Assembly: GCF_025997855.1 (NCBI RefSeq)
Contig: NZ_AP026561.1
Location: forward strand, 186,001 to 250,000
Direction of reading: 5' to 3'
From: Deinococcus aetherius
GTDB lineage: Bacteria > Deinococcota > Deinococci > Deinococcales > Deinococcaceae
DNA length: 64,000 nucleotides
Shown: piece by piece, positions 19,827 through 29,312 of the stretch
Position numbering within the stretch: position 1 is the stretch's first letter
Layout of the letters: the number at the start of each line of letters is the position of its first letter
Position numbers and translations under genes: made by a program
The notes under the pieces: generated by a model
What the model was told of the DNA's origin: nothing
Seen by the model: the letters and a program-made list of their open reading frames with translations, nothing else
Databases searched by the model: none

Positions 19827-20603
19827 ATGCCCGAAGTTCTCGTCGTCGACGACAGTGTCAGCGTCCGCAAGGCGCTGGAATTCAGCCTCGCCCCCCACGG
19901 CCTGACCGTGCTCGGCGCCCCCAGCGCGGAGGAGGCGCTGCAAACCCTCAGCGCCCACCCGGGCATCGACCTCGTGATCGCCGACATCGTGATGCCCGGC
20001 ATGGGCGGCTTCGAGCTGTGCCGCGAGGTGCGGAGCCACCCCGACCTCGCGGGCCTGCCCGTCCTCCTGATGAGCGGCGTCGTGAACGACGGCATGTACC
20101 GCCAGGCGCAGGAGGCGGGCGCCGCCGGTCTCCTGAAAAAGCCCTTCACCTCGGGCGGGCTGCTGCCGGTGGTCCAGCGTGCGATGCGGGGACCGCAGGT
20201 GACCAAGGGCCCCGGCTCTCCCGCGCCCACCTCTCCTGCGGCGCCCGCCGAACCCCCCAGGCCCTCCGCGCCGCCCTCCCGGCACGCCGCCCTCCTCGGG
20301 CAGCTCGCCGAGGCGCCGGGCATGGTGAGCGCCGCCGCCTACGGGCGGGACGGCAGGGTCCTCACCCACGTCGGCGAGGCGCTGCCGGACGAGGTGGGAA
20401 GTTACGTCCGCTTCTTCCTGGGCGCGGCCGAGGGCCTCGGGGCGCACGTGAGGGGTCAGGGCCTGAACGTCCTCCAGATCGAGTTCGCCCAGCGGACGCT
20501 GCTGCTCGCCCGCGACGGCGACGCGCTGTACACGTGCCTGCTGCGGGAGGCGAGCAGCGCGGGCATCGTCAAGTACCTGCTGCGGCAGGTGGTGGCGAAC
20601 TGA
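19827..20603 (+). CDS. Response regulator with C-terminal Roadblock/LC7-like domain
   Basis: 258 aa. The receiver (~1-125) has Asp8-Asp9, Asp53 in LVIADIVMPGMGG and Lys in LLKKPFTSG, complete for phosphorylation. A Pro/Ala-rich linker (~128-155) is followed by a ~100-residue domain (GMVSAAAYGRDGRVLTHVGEAL ... LYTCLLREASSAGIVKYLL) with the strand-helix pattern of Roadblock/LC7 proteins such as MglB. The Roadblock call is by pattern only. AAGGAG precedes the ATG. It is last in the operon and is followed by a strong hairpin. Confidence 0.75.
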   Translation: MPEVLVVDDSVSVRKALEFSLAPHGLTVLGAPSAEEALQTLSAHPGIDLVIADIVMPGMGGFELCREVRSHPDLAGLPVLLMSGVVNDGMYRQAQEAGAAGLLKKPFTSGGLLPVVQRAMRGPQVTKGPGSPAPTSPAAPAEPPRPSAPPSRHAALLGQLAEAPGMVSAAAYGRDGRVLTHVGEALPDEVGSYVRFFLGAAEGLGAHVRGQGLNVLQIEFAQRTLLLARDGDALYTCLLREASSAGIVKYLLRQVVAN

Positions 20604-20642
20604 GCGGGCAGGTCCGCTCACCGGCACCCACCCGCCCGGTTC

Positions 20643-20688
20643 CCCGACCAGCCCCCGCTCACTCGTCGTGGGGCGGGGGCTGGTCGGG
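20643..20688. terminator. Long GC-rich hairpin between convergent genes
   Basis: A perfect 16-base inverted repeat: CCCGACCAGCCCCCGC at 20643-20658 and its complement at 20673-20688, with a 14-base loop. It follows the chemosensory operon and overlaps the end of the convergent gene. There is no T-run, so it may be an RNA-stabilising hairpin rather than a classic terminator. Confidence 0.5.
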
Positions 20689-21888
20689 ATCGCAGTAGTC
20701 GATGGCGGCGCCCCGGCGGAAGTTCCCGACCACGATCTCCCGCTTGAAGGGGTAGCCGATCCGCACCCCCTCGGCGGCCCGCTCGAAGGTGAAGTGCTGG
20801 CCCCTCCGGACGGGGGTGTCCCCGATCACCAGGGGCCGCTTCGCCTCGTAAATCGCGCAGTACGGGGTGCAGAAGTAAAAGCCCAGGGGCTCGCCCCGCT
20901 CGTCCCGCGCCACCACCGCGCCGCCCGTCTCCACCGCCCGGCGAATCTCATCCCACAGGGCCAGGCTCGCCGCCGGGTCGGGGTCGAGGGCCCACATCTC
21001 GTCGATCACGCGCCCGGCGTTGGGATCGTTTCGCAGCGAGGCCACGCTGCCCGGGTCGGTCATCGCCCAGGGGTCGAAGCCGGGCTCCCCGGGCAGGGCC
21101 GTGCGGTGAAAGGGCGCCTTCACCCCGGTGGCCCGGGGAGCACCCGCCCGGCCCCCCTCCGTCAGCAGCGCGGGGTAGCTGATGAACTGGCCCACCCGGT
21201 ACAGGCCCTCGATGGCCCGTTTGGCGTGCTCCTCGATCTGCTCGTGCAGGGCCACGGAGGCGCCGGGGCGGTACATGCCCGAGACGTAGTTCGCCGCCGA
21301 GAGCGCCTCGGCGAAGAGGCCGCGCAGCCGGGCGAGTTTGGATCGGTCGGCCTCCGGGGTGCCCTGCTCCAGCGCGTGCATCGCGGCCTCGGCGTGCAGC
21401 CGCAGGGCGTCCAGGGCCGCGATCATCGCGTCGAGGTGCGGCCTCGGGCAGGGCTCGACCGGCGACCAGTCGGGCAGGCGGGCGGGCAGGGTCCCGGCGG
21501 GCAGGTCGAAGCCGGCGTCGTGTTCGGCCTGGCTCGCGTAGCCCAGCCAGCGCCCCACCTCGGTGTAGTAACCCTGCACCTGATCGAAGGTCACGGGCGG
21601 CACGAAGCCCGCCGTGCCGGGGTCGGCGGCCTCGTCGGCCTCCAGCATCCTGTCGCCGAGCGTCTGGAGGGTAAAGGCGTTCCAGGCGCAGGCGAGTTCC
21701 AGCCCGACGTGCCGGGGAACGGCGAAGGGGCTCTTCCCGCTGAGGGTCAGGTCGAAGCGGCGGCGTTCGGCGGCGTCAAGCAGGGGATGCACCTGCGCGC
21801 CCGCCCGGCGGTAGGCGTACAGCGTCTCCGCGTCCCGCTCGCCCCTTGCAAAGGCCCGCACACGGGTCCACACTCCTGGGGTTTCCAC
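20659..21888 (-). CDS. Unrecognised 409-aa protein
   Basis: Soluble, mostly helical protein without a signal peptide. No family is recognised. Visible features are a helical middle (LDALRLHAEAAMHALEQG, LFAEALSAANYVSGMYRPG, HEQIEEHAKRAIEGLYRVGQ) and a C-terminal part with two Cys in FYFCTPYCAIYEAKRP and one in IDYCDP. The GTG start is preceded by TAGTGT exactly 6 bases upstream and no Shine-Dalgarno, which suggests a leaderless message. Codon use is normal and the frame is long, so it is a real gene. Its relation to the chemosensory operon (convergent) is probably incidental. Confidence 0.75.
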   Translation of the reverse strand: METPGVWTRVRAFARGERDAETLYAYRRAGAQVHPLLDAAERRRFDLTLSGKSPFAVPRHVGLELACAWNAFTLQTLGDRMLEADEAADPGTAGFVPPVTFDQVQGYYTEVGRWLGYASQAEHDAGFDLPAGTLPARLPDWSPVEPCPRPHLDAMIAALDALRLHAEAAMHALEQGTPEADRSKLARLRGLFAEALSAANYVSGMYRPGASVALHEQIEEHAKRAIEGLYRVGQFISYPALLTEGGRAGAPRATGVKAPFHRTALPGEPGFDPWAMTDPGSVASLRNDPNAGRVIDEMWALDPDPAASLALWDEIRRAVETGGAVVARDERGEPLGFYFCTPYCAIYEAKRPLVIGDTPVRRGQHFTFERAAEGVRIGYPFKREIVVGNFRRGAAIDYCDPDQPPPHDE

Positions 21889-21894
21889 ACCTGC

Positions 21895-21900
21895 ACACTA
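21895..21900 (-). promoter_or_regulatory. -10 box of a leaderless promoter
   Basis: TAGTGT, then GCAGGT, then the GTG at 21888. Spacing is 6 bases, as at the other leaderless-type starts in this window. No clear -35. Confidence 0.4.
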
Positions 21901-22049
21901 CGGCAAGGAGCGCCCCGGCGTTCCCTCACCTGCCCGACCCACCCGCCGTACCCCCCTCTCAACGCTTGCCGCGAATCGCGAAACCGGCGAAGAACCCGTT
22001 TTCGTCGTCGGGCAGCAGGACGAGCGGCGCTCGTTACCCCTCTCTCCAG

Positions 22050-22114
22050 CCCTCTCCTTTGGAGCTTTTCAAGTCTGCTTCGCAGCTTTGCAAGCCTCCG
22101 GCAAGGGGAGAGGG
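22050..22114. repeat. Dispersed palindromic repeat, copy 1
   Basis: Outer arms CCCTCTCC and GGAGAGGG enclose a core with CTGCTTCGCAGCTTTGCAAG (22075-22094), which is repeated exactly in copy 2. The core itself can fold (GCTTCGCAGC / GCTTTGCAAGC). Confidence 0.7.
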
Positions 22115-22190
22115 AGAAAAGCCGGCCTTTCTCTCGACGGAGGGTAAGGCGTTCCTTGGCCCTGGGCGAGCGGCTGGGTTGGTCACACGC

Positions 22191-22258
22191 CCCCTCACCC
22201 ATTGCTTCGCACCGTCCTCTCTGCTTCGCAGCTTTGCAAGTCCCACGGGGGAGAGGGG
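22191..22258. repeat. Dispersed palindromic repeat, copy 2
   Basis: Outer arms CCCCTC and GAGGGG enclose the same 20-base core (22221-22240) as copy 1 in the same orientation. The sequence between core and arms differs between copies. Confidence 0.7.
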
Positions 22259-22460
22259 CAACAGCGCGAAAACGCCAGGTCACAGGCACATCCAATCTGC
22301 TTCCTTCTGGCGTGGACATCCTGAACCCGGTCGAGAGAAAAGCCTGGGAGAAAAGGACCTCGACTGAGACGCTGTTCTTCGTATTGCACCTCAAGCGTTC
22401 TCACCCGGCCGGCCCGGATCAGGGCGCTGTCGTGCCTCACATCCTGCGCCCCACCGCTCC

Positions 22461-22982
22461 CTATCCCCGGGGCCGGAAGAGGGTCGTCTTCCCGGTCGAG
22501 TCGGGCACGAGCAGGGTCTGGGGGGCGCGCTCCTTGAGGTGCATCTTCAGCCAGGCGAGCTGGACGTGGTTGCGCCGCAGGGCCTCCCGGCAACTGAGCT
22601 TCAGGGACTCGTCGCGCAGGTGCTGGGCGGCCTGGGTAAGCACGACCCAGGAGGCCTGGTTGTCCTGCGCCATCACCCACAGGTGCCCCAGTTGTCGGAG
22701 CAGGGTCAGCATCACCGACCCCTCCCGCATGCCGCGCGCCGCGTCCCCGAAGAGGTGGTGGAGCAGGCCCGGGTCCTGCGGGCGCCCGCCGTAGCGTTCG
22801 AGGAACGGCCGCAACTCCGTGACGTGATCGTCCGACCAGGCGGCGAAGGTCTCGCACTCGCGCGGGAGGTCGGGTTCGCCCGAGTGCTGTTTCGCCACCA
22901 GCCGGAAGGCGCGGGCGAGCCCCTCCTCCCCGCCTTGCAGGAGGCCCAGGTAGGTTCCGACGTGCCCGGTCTGCGTCTCCAC
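22461..22982 (-). CDS. Small helical protein coupled to the molybdopterin oxidoreductase
   Basis: 173 aa, predicted all-helical and soluble. It has several Glu/His-bearing helices (RECETFAAWSDDHVTELRPFLERYG, QAAQHLRDESLKLSC, RNHVQLAWLKMHLKER) that recall ferritin-like four-helix bundles, but a metal site cannot be proven by eye. The GTG start lies 2 bases after the stop of the upstream oxidoreductase gene, so it is in the same transcript. It may be an accessory or partner of that enzyme. Function is not established. Confidence 0.75.
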   Translation of the reverse strand: METQTGHVGTYLGLLQGGEEGLARAFRLVAKQHSGEPDLPRECETFAAWSDDHVTELRPFLERYGGRPQDPGLLHHLFGDAARGMREGSVMLTLLRQLGHLWVMAQDNQASWVVLTQAAQHLRDESLKLSCREALRRNHVQLAWLKMHLKERAPQTLLVPDSTGKTTLFRPRG

Positions 22983-22984
22983 GG

Positions 22985-25336
22985 CTAGTCCCCCTGCCCC
23001 GCGACCGTCTGCGGCTGCCGCTGGCGCGCGACGTGCCCCTCCGTCACGCGGCGAACTCGCACGGCGGAGGCCTTGTAGTGCGGCTGTTTGCTCACCGGGT
23101 CCACCTCGTACAGGGTCAGCTCGTTCACGGCGCGGGGGCGGCCCGGGTCGTCCCAGTAGCCGTAGTGGAAGGGGATGAAGAGGGTGCCCGGCTCGACGCC
23201 CCCCAGCCTCGCGCGCTCGAACACCGTGCCCCGCCGCGAGGTGATCTCCACCCAGTCGCCCTCCGAGATGCCGTACTGCCCGGCGTCCTCGGGATTGATC
23301 TGCACGAATCCGTCGGGCGCGGCGGCATTCAGTTCGGGAGAGCGCCCCGTCTTCGTGCGGGTGTGGAAGTGATACACGCGGCGCCCGGTCGTGAGGATCA
23401 GGGGGTACTCGGCGCCGGGCTCCTCGTGGAGGGGGCGGTAGGCGGCGGCGCGCAGCCTCGCCCGGCCGTTCGGGTCGTTCGCGCGGTACTCCTCCTGCTC
23501 GGCGCCCGCCCCCACCTCCAGGTCGTGCCCGTAGGTCTGGCAGTAGCCCCAGCGGGTCGGGAAGACGCCGTCCGCGTACAGGCGCTCGGTGCCGTCCGGG
23601 CTCCCCTCGTGACACGGCCACTGGATGCCGCTGCCGCCCAGGAGCCGCGCGTGGCTCAGGCCGCTGTAGTCGCAGGGCCGCCCGCGTGTGAGTTCCTTGA
23701 AGGCATCGAAGGCTCCCTCCGCGTCGTGCCACCCCACGAGGGGCTGTCCGTCCCGGTCGCGGAAGTCCATCCGCCGCGCGTAGTCGAGGAAGATGTCGAG
23801 GTCCGACTTCGCTTCACCCGGGGGCTCCACCGCCTTCAGCGAGAGGTGCACGGTGCGGTCCGCGTTCGTGAAGGTGCCCGTCTTCTCGCCCCAGATCGCG
23901 GCGGGGAGCACCACGTCGGCAAGGGCGGCGGTCTCGGTGAGGAAGGCGTCCTGCACGACGAGGAAGAGGTCTTCCTTGGCGAGGATGTGCCGGGTGCGCG
24001 CCAGGTCCGGCAGGGACACCGCCGGGTTGGTGCAGATCACCCACAACATCTTGACCGAGCCGAGTTCCGCGAGCCGGAAGATTTCGAGCGCGTGCGCAGG
24101 CTGGGCGCCGTGCGGGATGGAGTCGGGGGACACGTTGAGGAGCCGGGCGACCTCCCGGACGTGCTCGGGGTTGAGCCAGTTGCGAAAGCCCACGAGTTCC
24201 CCGTCCGCCCCCGTCTCGCGGGTGTTCTGCGCGGTGGGCTGGCCGTTCATCTGGAAGACGCCGCTCCCCGGCTTGCCGATCAGCCCGCGCAACAGGTGGA
24301 CGTTGTTGATCTGGCACGCGGCGGCCGTCGCCTGGTTCGACTGGTACACCCCTTGCAGCGCGGCGGACACGAGCGTCGGCGACGTGCCCACGATCTCGGC
24401 GGCGGCGCGCAGCTTCTCCGCCGGAACCCCGCTGATCCGCTCCACGAGTTCGGGGGTGTAGACGCCCACGGTGCGCTTCAGGTCCTCGAAACCGACCGTG
24501 TGGGCCTGCACGTACTTCTGATCGACGTGCCCGTTCTCGATCAGGAGGTGTTGGAGACCGTTGAGAACGGCGACGTTCGTGCCGGGGCGGAGCTGGAGGT
24601 GGAGGTCCGCCCGCTCGGCGGTGGGCGTGACGCGCGGGTCGATCACGACGAGCCGGGGCCGGTCGGGTCCCTCCAGCCGGTCGAGCATCCGCATCCACAG
24701 GACGGTCTGCGCCTCGGCGAGGTTGGTGCCCACGAGGAGCAGGGCGTCCGTCACGTCGATGTCGCTGTAGGACCCCGGCTGGCCGTCGCAGCCGAAGGAC
24801 TCCTGGAGGGAGGAGGCGGCCGTCGCGGTACACAGCCGCGTGTTGCCGTCCATGTTGCGGGTGCCCAGGCCGACCCGCCCGAGCACGGCGAGGGTGTGGT
24901 ACTCCTCCAGGAAGAGTTGCCCGGTGTTGTAGATGCCGATGCCCAGCCCGGTGTGCCGCTCGACGATCTCCTTCGACCGCTGAACGATCAACTCCATCGC
25001 CTCGTCCCAGGTCGCCCGTTCGAGCCTGCCGCCCCGGCGGACGAGGGGGTGGGTCAGTCGGTCGGGGCTGCCATTCGCCTCCCACCCGTGCAACCCCTTG
25101 GGCCCCAGCCGCCCCCGGTTCACCCGGTCCACCTCCCGGCCCCGCACTCCAACAATTCGTCCGTCCTTCACGCCGATGTCGAGCGCGCAGCCGTTCGAGC
25201 ACAGGACGCAGGCCGACTGCACCCAACGGTCGGGCTCCTCCACGACATGTTCGTCCACGCGGGCGGACCATTCGCCCCGGTAGGGCGTGCGCTCTCCCCA
25301 GATGTTCCCGATGCTGTCGCGCGTTTCGCGGGCCAT
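22985..25336 (-). CDS. Molybdopterin oxidoreductase (nitrate reductase/formate dehydrogenase-like)
   Basis: 783 aa catalytic subunit of the DMSO reductase superfamily. The N-terminal iron-sulfur motif has Cys43, Cys46 and Cys50, but the expected fourth Cys is Gly78 in NRGRLGPKG. A likely Mo ligand is Cys169 in NTRLCTATA. Later family blocks include LLLVGTNLAEAQTVLW, RPRLVVIDPRVTPTAERAD, VVLPAAIWGEKTGTFTN and the C-terminal pterin-binding domain (LILTTGRRVYHFHTRTKTG, DWVEITSRRG). No twin-arginine signal, so it is cytoplasmic. AAGGAGG precedes the ATG. The substrate could be nitrate, formate or another oxyanion; electron-transfer partners are not adjacent. Confidence 0.88.
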   Translation of the reverse strand: MARETRDSIGNIWGERTPYRGEWSARVDEHVVEEPDRWVQSACVLCSNGCALDIGVKDGRIVGVRGREVDRVNRGRLGPKGLHGWEANGSPDRLTHPLVRRGGRLERATWDEAMELIVQRSKEIVERHTGLGIGIYNTGQLFLEEYHTLAVLGRVGLGTRNMDGNTRLCTATAASSLQESFGCDGQPGSYSDIDVTDALLLVGTNLAEAQTVLWMRMLDRLEGPDRPRLVVIDPRVTPTAERADLHLQLRPGTNVAVLNGLQHLLIENGHVDQKYVQAHTVGFEDLKRTVGVYTPELVERISGVPAEKLRAAAEIVGTSPTLVSAALQGVYQSNQATAAACQINNVHLLRGLIGKPGSGVFQMNGQPTAQNTRETGADGELVGFRNWLNPEHVREVARLLNVSPDSIPHGAQPAHALEIFRLAELGSVKMLWVICTNPAVSLPDLARTRHILAKEDLFLVVQDAFLTETAALADVVLPAAIWGEKTGTFTNADRTVHLSLKAVEPPGEAKSDLDIFLDYARRMDFRDRDGQPLVGWHDAEGAFDAFKELTRGRPCDYSGLSHARLLGGSGIQWPCHEGSPDGTERLYADGVFPTRWGYCQTYGHDLEVGAGAEQEEYRANDPNGRARLRAAAYRPLHEEPGAEYPLILTTGRRVYHFHTRTKTGRSPELNAAAPDGFVQINPEDAGQYGISEGDWVEITSRRGTVFERARLGGVEPGTLFIPFHYGYWDDPGRPRAVNELTLYEVDPVSKQPHYKASAVRVRRVTEGHVARQRQPQTVAGQGD

Positions 25337-25522
25337 GCCGCCTCCTTCTGAGCTGTGGTTGATCGGGCTCCACGCTAAGCAGGGGCGGCCGGGAGCAAAT
25401 GCAAGAATTCACTCATGTTCTGCCTTTCAACGTCGAATCGTAAGGAACTTCGGAACGCGGAACGGCAAAGAGGGGCAGGATTTCTCCCACCCCCAGCTAA
25501 GGATTGAAGTTTCCCCGCCGCC

Positions 25523-27046
25523 CTACGGCACGGTCAGCGCGGGAAGGTCCGTCACCTTCCCCGCCGGGGCCGTGACGACTTCCCCGGTCACCCCGCCCAC
25601 CTCCACCCGCACCGCCCGGTCGGGCACGTGCAGGAAGCCGTAGCCGCCCACCCCGTTCGTCGTGGTGCGGGCGACCTCCTCTCCCGACTCGTCGAGGAGC
25701 CGCACCGTCCGCCCTCCCAGGGGCGCCGTACCCGTCGTCGCCAGCGTGCCGCGCAGGGCCCGCAGCGCCGAGGGGTTGGGGCGCACCCAGCGGACCGGAG
25801 TCGCGAAGGGCCCGCCGGGTCCCGCGAGCTTCGCGGTGAGTTCGGGCAGAACCTCGGCGGCGGTGCGCTTCCCGGCGTTCACGTCCGCGTCGGGCGTGCG
25901 GTACGAGTACCCGGCCCAGCCGATGCCCAGGCCGCGTGTCTTGCGCACCTGGCTGAGGATGCTGCGCTGGTCGTTGAGGTAGATGGACGACCCACTCACC
26001 TGAAACACTCCCGGCGAGCGCACCCGCAGCCCCGCCGCGTACGCCGCCCAGGTGTTGAACCACCCCGCCTGCTCGGGCACGAAGTCGCGCTTGTAGTTCA
26101 TCATCACGTTCAGGTCGAGGTAGCCCTCCCGCACCCAGGTCAGCCAGTCCTGCAACACCTCGTTATAAGTGCGAGTCAGCGCGAAGCCCTCGTCCGTCGT
26201 CGGCCCCGCCCCGTAGGTGATCGTGGCGGCGTTGACGCTCACGTCGGGCCTGACCGCCTTCACCGCGAGCGCCGTGTCCCGCACGAGGTTGGTGACCTGG
26301 GTGCGGCGCCACCCGGCCCAGGCGGGGTCTTCGGGGGCGGGCGTGCCGGTGGCCCCCGTCTCCGCGCGGAAGCGGGCGAGCGCCGTCTCGTTGTAGCCCC
26401 AGCTGTTCGGGCCCCCCACCGGGTTGAAGTCGGGGTAACGCACCCGGTCGAACTGGATGCCGTCCACGTCGTAGTTCTGCACGACCGAGACGTACATGTT
26501 GCGGATGTACTCAGCAGCGTCGGGGTGCCCGGGGTCGAGGAGCCAGTCGCTCCCCGCCTTCACGGTGCCGTCGAACTTGCCCAGAATCCAGTTGTCGCGC
26601 CCCGCCCTGTCCGGCCCGTGCGCGTTGAAGGCGTGCGCGGGGCTTTTCGGCGGCGTGGTCGAGTTCCAGATCGCCGTCGTGATGATCCAGGCGTGGACCT
26701 GGAGGCCCAGCGGGTGCGCCTTCTCGATCAGGTAGGCGAGGGGGTCGAAGCCCGGGGGCACGGCGGGGTCGTCGGTCGGCGGCATGGCGGCCTTCAGGCA
26801 GTAGCAGTCGCCCCGGCGCCCCACCTGCGCGAACAAGACGTTCACGTTCATGGCGCGGGCATCGGCGACGAGCCTGTCCACCTCGGCGGGCGTCTTGATC
26901 CCGGGCCCGAAGGCGTCCACCCACAGGCCGCGCAGTTCGACCGGGGCGCCTTGCGGGATGGGCGTGGGGGCAGGCGTGGCGGGCGGCGTCTGAGCGGCGG
27001 CGACGGCAGACAAGCTCAGCAGGGCGGACAGAAAGGCGGTTTTCAT
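25523..27046 (-). CDS. Secreted GHL10-type glycoside-hydrolase-like protein
   Basis: 507 aa. Signal peptide ~1-19 (LSALLSLSAVAAAQ) and a Pro/Thr-rich linker precede a TIM-barrel of the GHL10/DUF187 kind: ELRGLWVDAFGPGIKTPAEVD, VNVLFAQVGRRGDCYC, HAWIITTAIW, VDGIQFDRVRYP with candidate acidic residues, and LNVMMNYKRDF. A C-terminal Ig-like/carboxypeptidase-regulatory-type domain (TVRLLDESGEEVARTTTNGVGGYGF) follows. Members act on cell-wall or other glycans outside the cell; the activity is inferred. It lies downstream of the peptide importer genes. Its C-terminus matches the fragment at 762-1072. Confidence 0.85.
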   Translation of the reverse strand: MKTAFLSALLSLSAVAAAQTPPATPAPTPIPQGAPVELRGLWVDAFGPGIKTPAEVDRLVADARAMNVNVLFAQVGRRGDCYCLKAAMPPTDDPAVPPGFDPLAYLIEKAHPLGLQVHAWIITTAIWNSTTPPKSPAHAFNAHGPDRAGRDNWILGKFDGTVKAGSDWLLDPGHPDAAEYIRNMYVSVVQNYDVDGIQFDRVRYPDFNPVGGPNSWGYNETALARFRAETGATGTPAPEDPAWAGWRRTQVTNLVRDTALAVKAVRPDVSVNAATITYGAGPTTDEGFALTRTYNEVLQDWLTWVREGYLDLNVMMNYKRDFVPEQAGWFNTWAAYAAGLRVRSPGVFQVSGSSIYLNDQRSILSQVRKTRGLGIGWAGYSYRTPDADVNAGKRTAAEVLPELTAKLAGPGGPFATPVRWVRPNPSALRALRGTLATTGTAPLGGRTVRLLDESGEEVARTTTNGVGGYGFLHVPDRAVRVEVGGVTGEVVTAPAGKVTDLPALTVP

Positions 27047-27108
27047 AAGACTTGCCCCACAGGATGACGAATCGGAGACGGTCGGGGCCGAAATTCCCCG
27101 GTTCCTGT

Positions 27109-28209
27109 CTATCCCCGGCTCTGGGTATCCGCCGCATCGCGCAGCGCGTCCCCGAAGAAGTTGAAGGCGAGCACCGCCAGGAAGATGAAGAGGCCGGGGA
27201 TCAGGAGCCACGGGTACAGCCGCAACGTCTGGAAGTTCTGCGCGTCCTTGAGCAGCAGGCCCCACGAGGTCATCGGCTCCTTGATCCCCAGCCCCAGGAA
27301 GCTCAGGGCGCTCTCGCCCAGGATGTAGCCGGGCAGGGCGAGCGTGGCCGTCACCAGCAGGAAGGAACTGAGGTTCGGCGTGATGTGCCGCAGGATCACC
27401 CGCAGGTCGCGGGCGCCGATGGCCTGCGCGGCGGTCACGTACTCCACCCCGCGCGCGGCGAGCACCTGCCCCCGCACCACCCGCGCCAGCCCCGCCCAGC
27501 CGATCAGCGCGAGCACGGCCACGATCCCCAGGTAGACCCAGGTGCTCGGCCACTTCGCTGGAATCAGCGTCGAGAGCGCGAGCAGGATGGGCAGGCGCGG
27601 GAACGAGAGCAGCACCTCCACCGTCCGCTGGATCAGGTTGTCGGTCCACCCGCCGTAATACCCGCTGACCCCGCCCAGCACAATCCCGATGGCAAACGAA
27701 ATCAGCACCCCGATCACCCCCACCGTCAGGCTGACCTGCGCGCCGACGAGCGTGCGCGAGAGGAGGTCGCGGCCCAGCTGGTCGGTCCCGAGCGGGAAAA
27801 AGTTGTTCCCCTCCGGCACCCCGAAGAGGTGGAGGTTGGACCGAATACCCAGGAAGCGGTACTCGTCTCCGCGCACGAACAGGCGGATGGGCACCGGGTT
27901 TTCCCGGTCCTCCACGTTCTTGCGGGCGAACGTCACCGGGTCGCGCTTCTGGGTGAAGCCGTACACGAAGGGGGCGCGCAACTGCCCCTCGTGGACGATG
28001 TGAACGGGCTGCGGCGGCTGGTAGCTCGCCTCCTCGTGCTGGGTCGTGATGGCGTAGGGGGCAAGGAAAGGCGAGAACAGCGCCAGCCCGTACAGGAAGA
28101 GCAGCAGCCAGCCGCCGATCACGCCCAGGCGCGACTTGCGGTAGCGCCGCCACGCCATCGCCCAGGGGGAGGGGGCGGCCGGGGTGGAGGGAGCGGGAAC
28201 GGTGGTCAT
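27109..28209 (-). CDS. Peptide ABC transporter permease (DppC/OppC-like)
   Basis: 366 aa. An N-terminal membrane helix (LGVIGGWLLLFLYGLALFSPFLAP) is followed by an unusually long extracytoplasmic insert (~55-130) and then five further helices. The ATPase-docking EAA-type loop is AAQAIGARDLRVILRHITPN. Start at 28209 is preferred over 28302 because the extra 31 residues would be encoded by an intergenic repeat. It forms the inner-membrane channel with the DppB-like protein. No ATPase gene is adjacent. Confidence 0.9.
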   Translation of the reverse strand: MTTVPAPSTPAAPSPWAMAWRRYRKSRLGVIGGWLLLFLYGLALFSPFLAPYAITTQHEEASYQPPQPVHIVHEGQLRAPFVYGFTQKRDPVTFARKNVEDRENPVPIRLFVRGDEYRFLGIRSNLHLFGVPEGNNFFPLGTDQLGRDLLSRTLVGAQVSLTVGVIGVLISFAIGIVLGGVSGYYGGWTDNLIQRTVEVLLSFPRLPILLALSTLIPAKWPSTWVYLGIVAVLALIGWAGLARVVRGQVLAARGVEYVTAAQAIGARDLRVILRHITPNLSSFLLVTATLALPGYILGESALSFLGLGIKEPMTSWGLLLKDAQNFQTLRLYPWLLIPGLFIFLAVLAFNFFGDALRDAADTQSRG

Positions 28210-28227
28210 GGGTGCCTTCGGCGGTGA

Positions 28228-28302
28228 GTGGTTCGTGGGAAGTGGCGAGTGGGAAAAGCGCAGCGGGAGCGGAGGCGTGAAGCCGAGGCTCCCACGAACC
28301 AC
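28228..28302. repeat. Palindromic intergenic element, copy A
   Basis: Perfect 13-base inverted repeat GTGGTTCGTGGGA / TCCCACGAACCAC at the ends, enclosing GTGGCGAGTGGGAAAAGCGC and a GC-rich centre. It lies in the gap between the two permease genes and resembles copy B. Confidence 0.7.
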
Positions 28303-28324
28303 CGACCACCGACCACTAACCGCC

Positions 28325-29296
<972 letters not shown>

Positions 29297-29312
29297 AGGG
29301 GGTGAGTGGTCG

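Larger units (their letters stand above)
21901..22460. other. 560-base gap holding two copies of a palindromic repeat
   Basis: No coding region is credible here. The two repeat copies are listed separately. The remaining sequence is of lower GC than its neighbours and shows no promoter that I trust. Confidence 0.5.

Noticed and set aside
11880..25439. Near-identical 16-mers CTTTCAACATCGAATC (11880) and CTTTCAACGTCGAATC (25424), both upstream of genes
   Set aside because: With one mismatch allowed, dozens of such 16-mer pairs are expected by chance in 64 kb; no further shared sequence around them.
25494..25512. AGCTAAGGATTGAAGT looks like the 3' end of the CRISPR repeat
   Set aside because: Only about 12 of 16 bases match and nothing upstream resembles the 5' half of the repeat; no spacer-length partner.
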